Assembly (NCBI GenBank): GCA_018400515.1
Contig: JAGYMR010000145.1
Span: 1 to 7,029, forward strand
Reading direction: 5' to 3'
Length of the DNA stretch: 7,029 nucleotides
Source: Tangfeifania sp.
GTDB lineage: Bacteria; Bacteroidota; Bacteroidia; Bacteroidales; Prolixibacteraceae
Under the pieces are notes generated by a model, which ran no database searches, had not been told where the DNA came from, and saw only the letters and a list, made by a program, of their open reading frames with translations. This document shows positions 6,878-7,029 of this stretch, in pieces; the first letter of the stretch is position 1, and every line of letters begins with the position of its first letter. Both the position numbers and the translations under genes were made by a program.

Positions 6878-7029
6878 CAGCCAACAAAAACGGCCGCTCT
6901 TATGATCCTGATAAAACATTTTTCACGGACCGCCGGCAGACCAAAAGACCTCCCCATAAAATTCAATTTATTATTTTCTGAAGATCCGAGTTCCGGAGAT
7001 TTATTGTAATTTCGAAACTTATTTCAGGA

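Larger units (their letters stand above)
6633..7029. other. Non-coding region upstream of glnN
   Basis: I see no credible gene in these 397 bases. From left to right they hold the glnN promoter and inverted repeat (6658-6698), a tract nearly free of G on the plus strand (6699-6824), a GC-richer patch with the isolated hairpin (about 6825-6955), and an AT-rich end. No tRNA-like or known riboswitch-like fold was recognised. The only open frames are micro-ORFs of 15 and 26 codons on the minus strand. Confidence 0.7.

Noticed and set aside
6877..6957. A 26-codon minus-strand frame (MGRSFGLPAVREKCFIRI...) ending at the orphan hairpin
   Set aside because: It has no ribosome-binding site and no recognisable similarity, and it lies upstream of the predicted glnN promoter, so attenuation of glnN is unlikely.
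1..7029. CRISPR arrays, insertion sequences, tRNA or rRNA genes, defence or biosynthetic clusters
   Set aside because: No regularly spaced repeats, transposase motifs, terminal repeats or cloverleaf-like sequence were seen. The genes are housekeeping or envelope types.

Overview
The window looks like ordinary chromosomal DNA of a Bacteroidetes (Bacteroidota) bacterium, probably of Bacteroidales/Marinilabiliales type. The reasons are a 729-residue type III glutamine synthetase, a lipoprotein with the TPR / PD40 propeller / CRD / OmpA_C layout typical of that phylum, A-rich start regions mostly without a strong Shine-Dalgarno sequence, and upstream sites matching the phylum's promoter pattern (TTTG ... 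TAnnTTTG). Coding DNA is of roughly balanced base composition and the non-coding parts are much richer in A and T.

All three genes lie on the minus strand, so transcription runs from right to left. Positions 6633-7029 form a non-coding region with a good glnN promoter next to glnN, a G-depleted stretch, a GC-richer patch with an isolated hairpin, and perhaps the edge of a rightward promoter. Then come glnN (6632-4443), a 148-base gap holding a strong terminator for glnN and a promoter for the next gene, the PorE-like OmpA-family lipoprotein (4294-2288), a 75-base gap, and a UvrD/Rep/PcrA-type helicase (2212-14). Only 13 bases follow the helicase stop, so its downstream neighbour is not visible.

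The genes do not form an obvious pathway: nitrogen assimilation, a cell-envelope/secretion lipoprotein, and DNA repair or replication. glnN appears to be its own transcription unit, bounded by its promoter and terminator. The lipoprotein and the helicase may share a transcript, because no convincing terminator or promoter separates them. All three genes look intact, with complete motifs and no frameshift. I found no mobile element, tRNA, rRNA, CRISPR array or defence system. The observations most worth a second look are in the non-coding DNA: an inverted repeat over the -33 box of glnN, a terminator with a duplicated 3' arm, a strongly G-depleted tract, and an orphan hairpin. I see no convincing evidence for an undescribed system.
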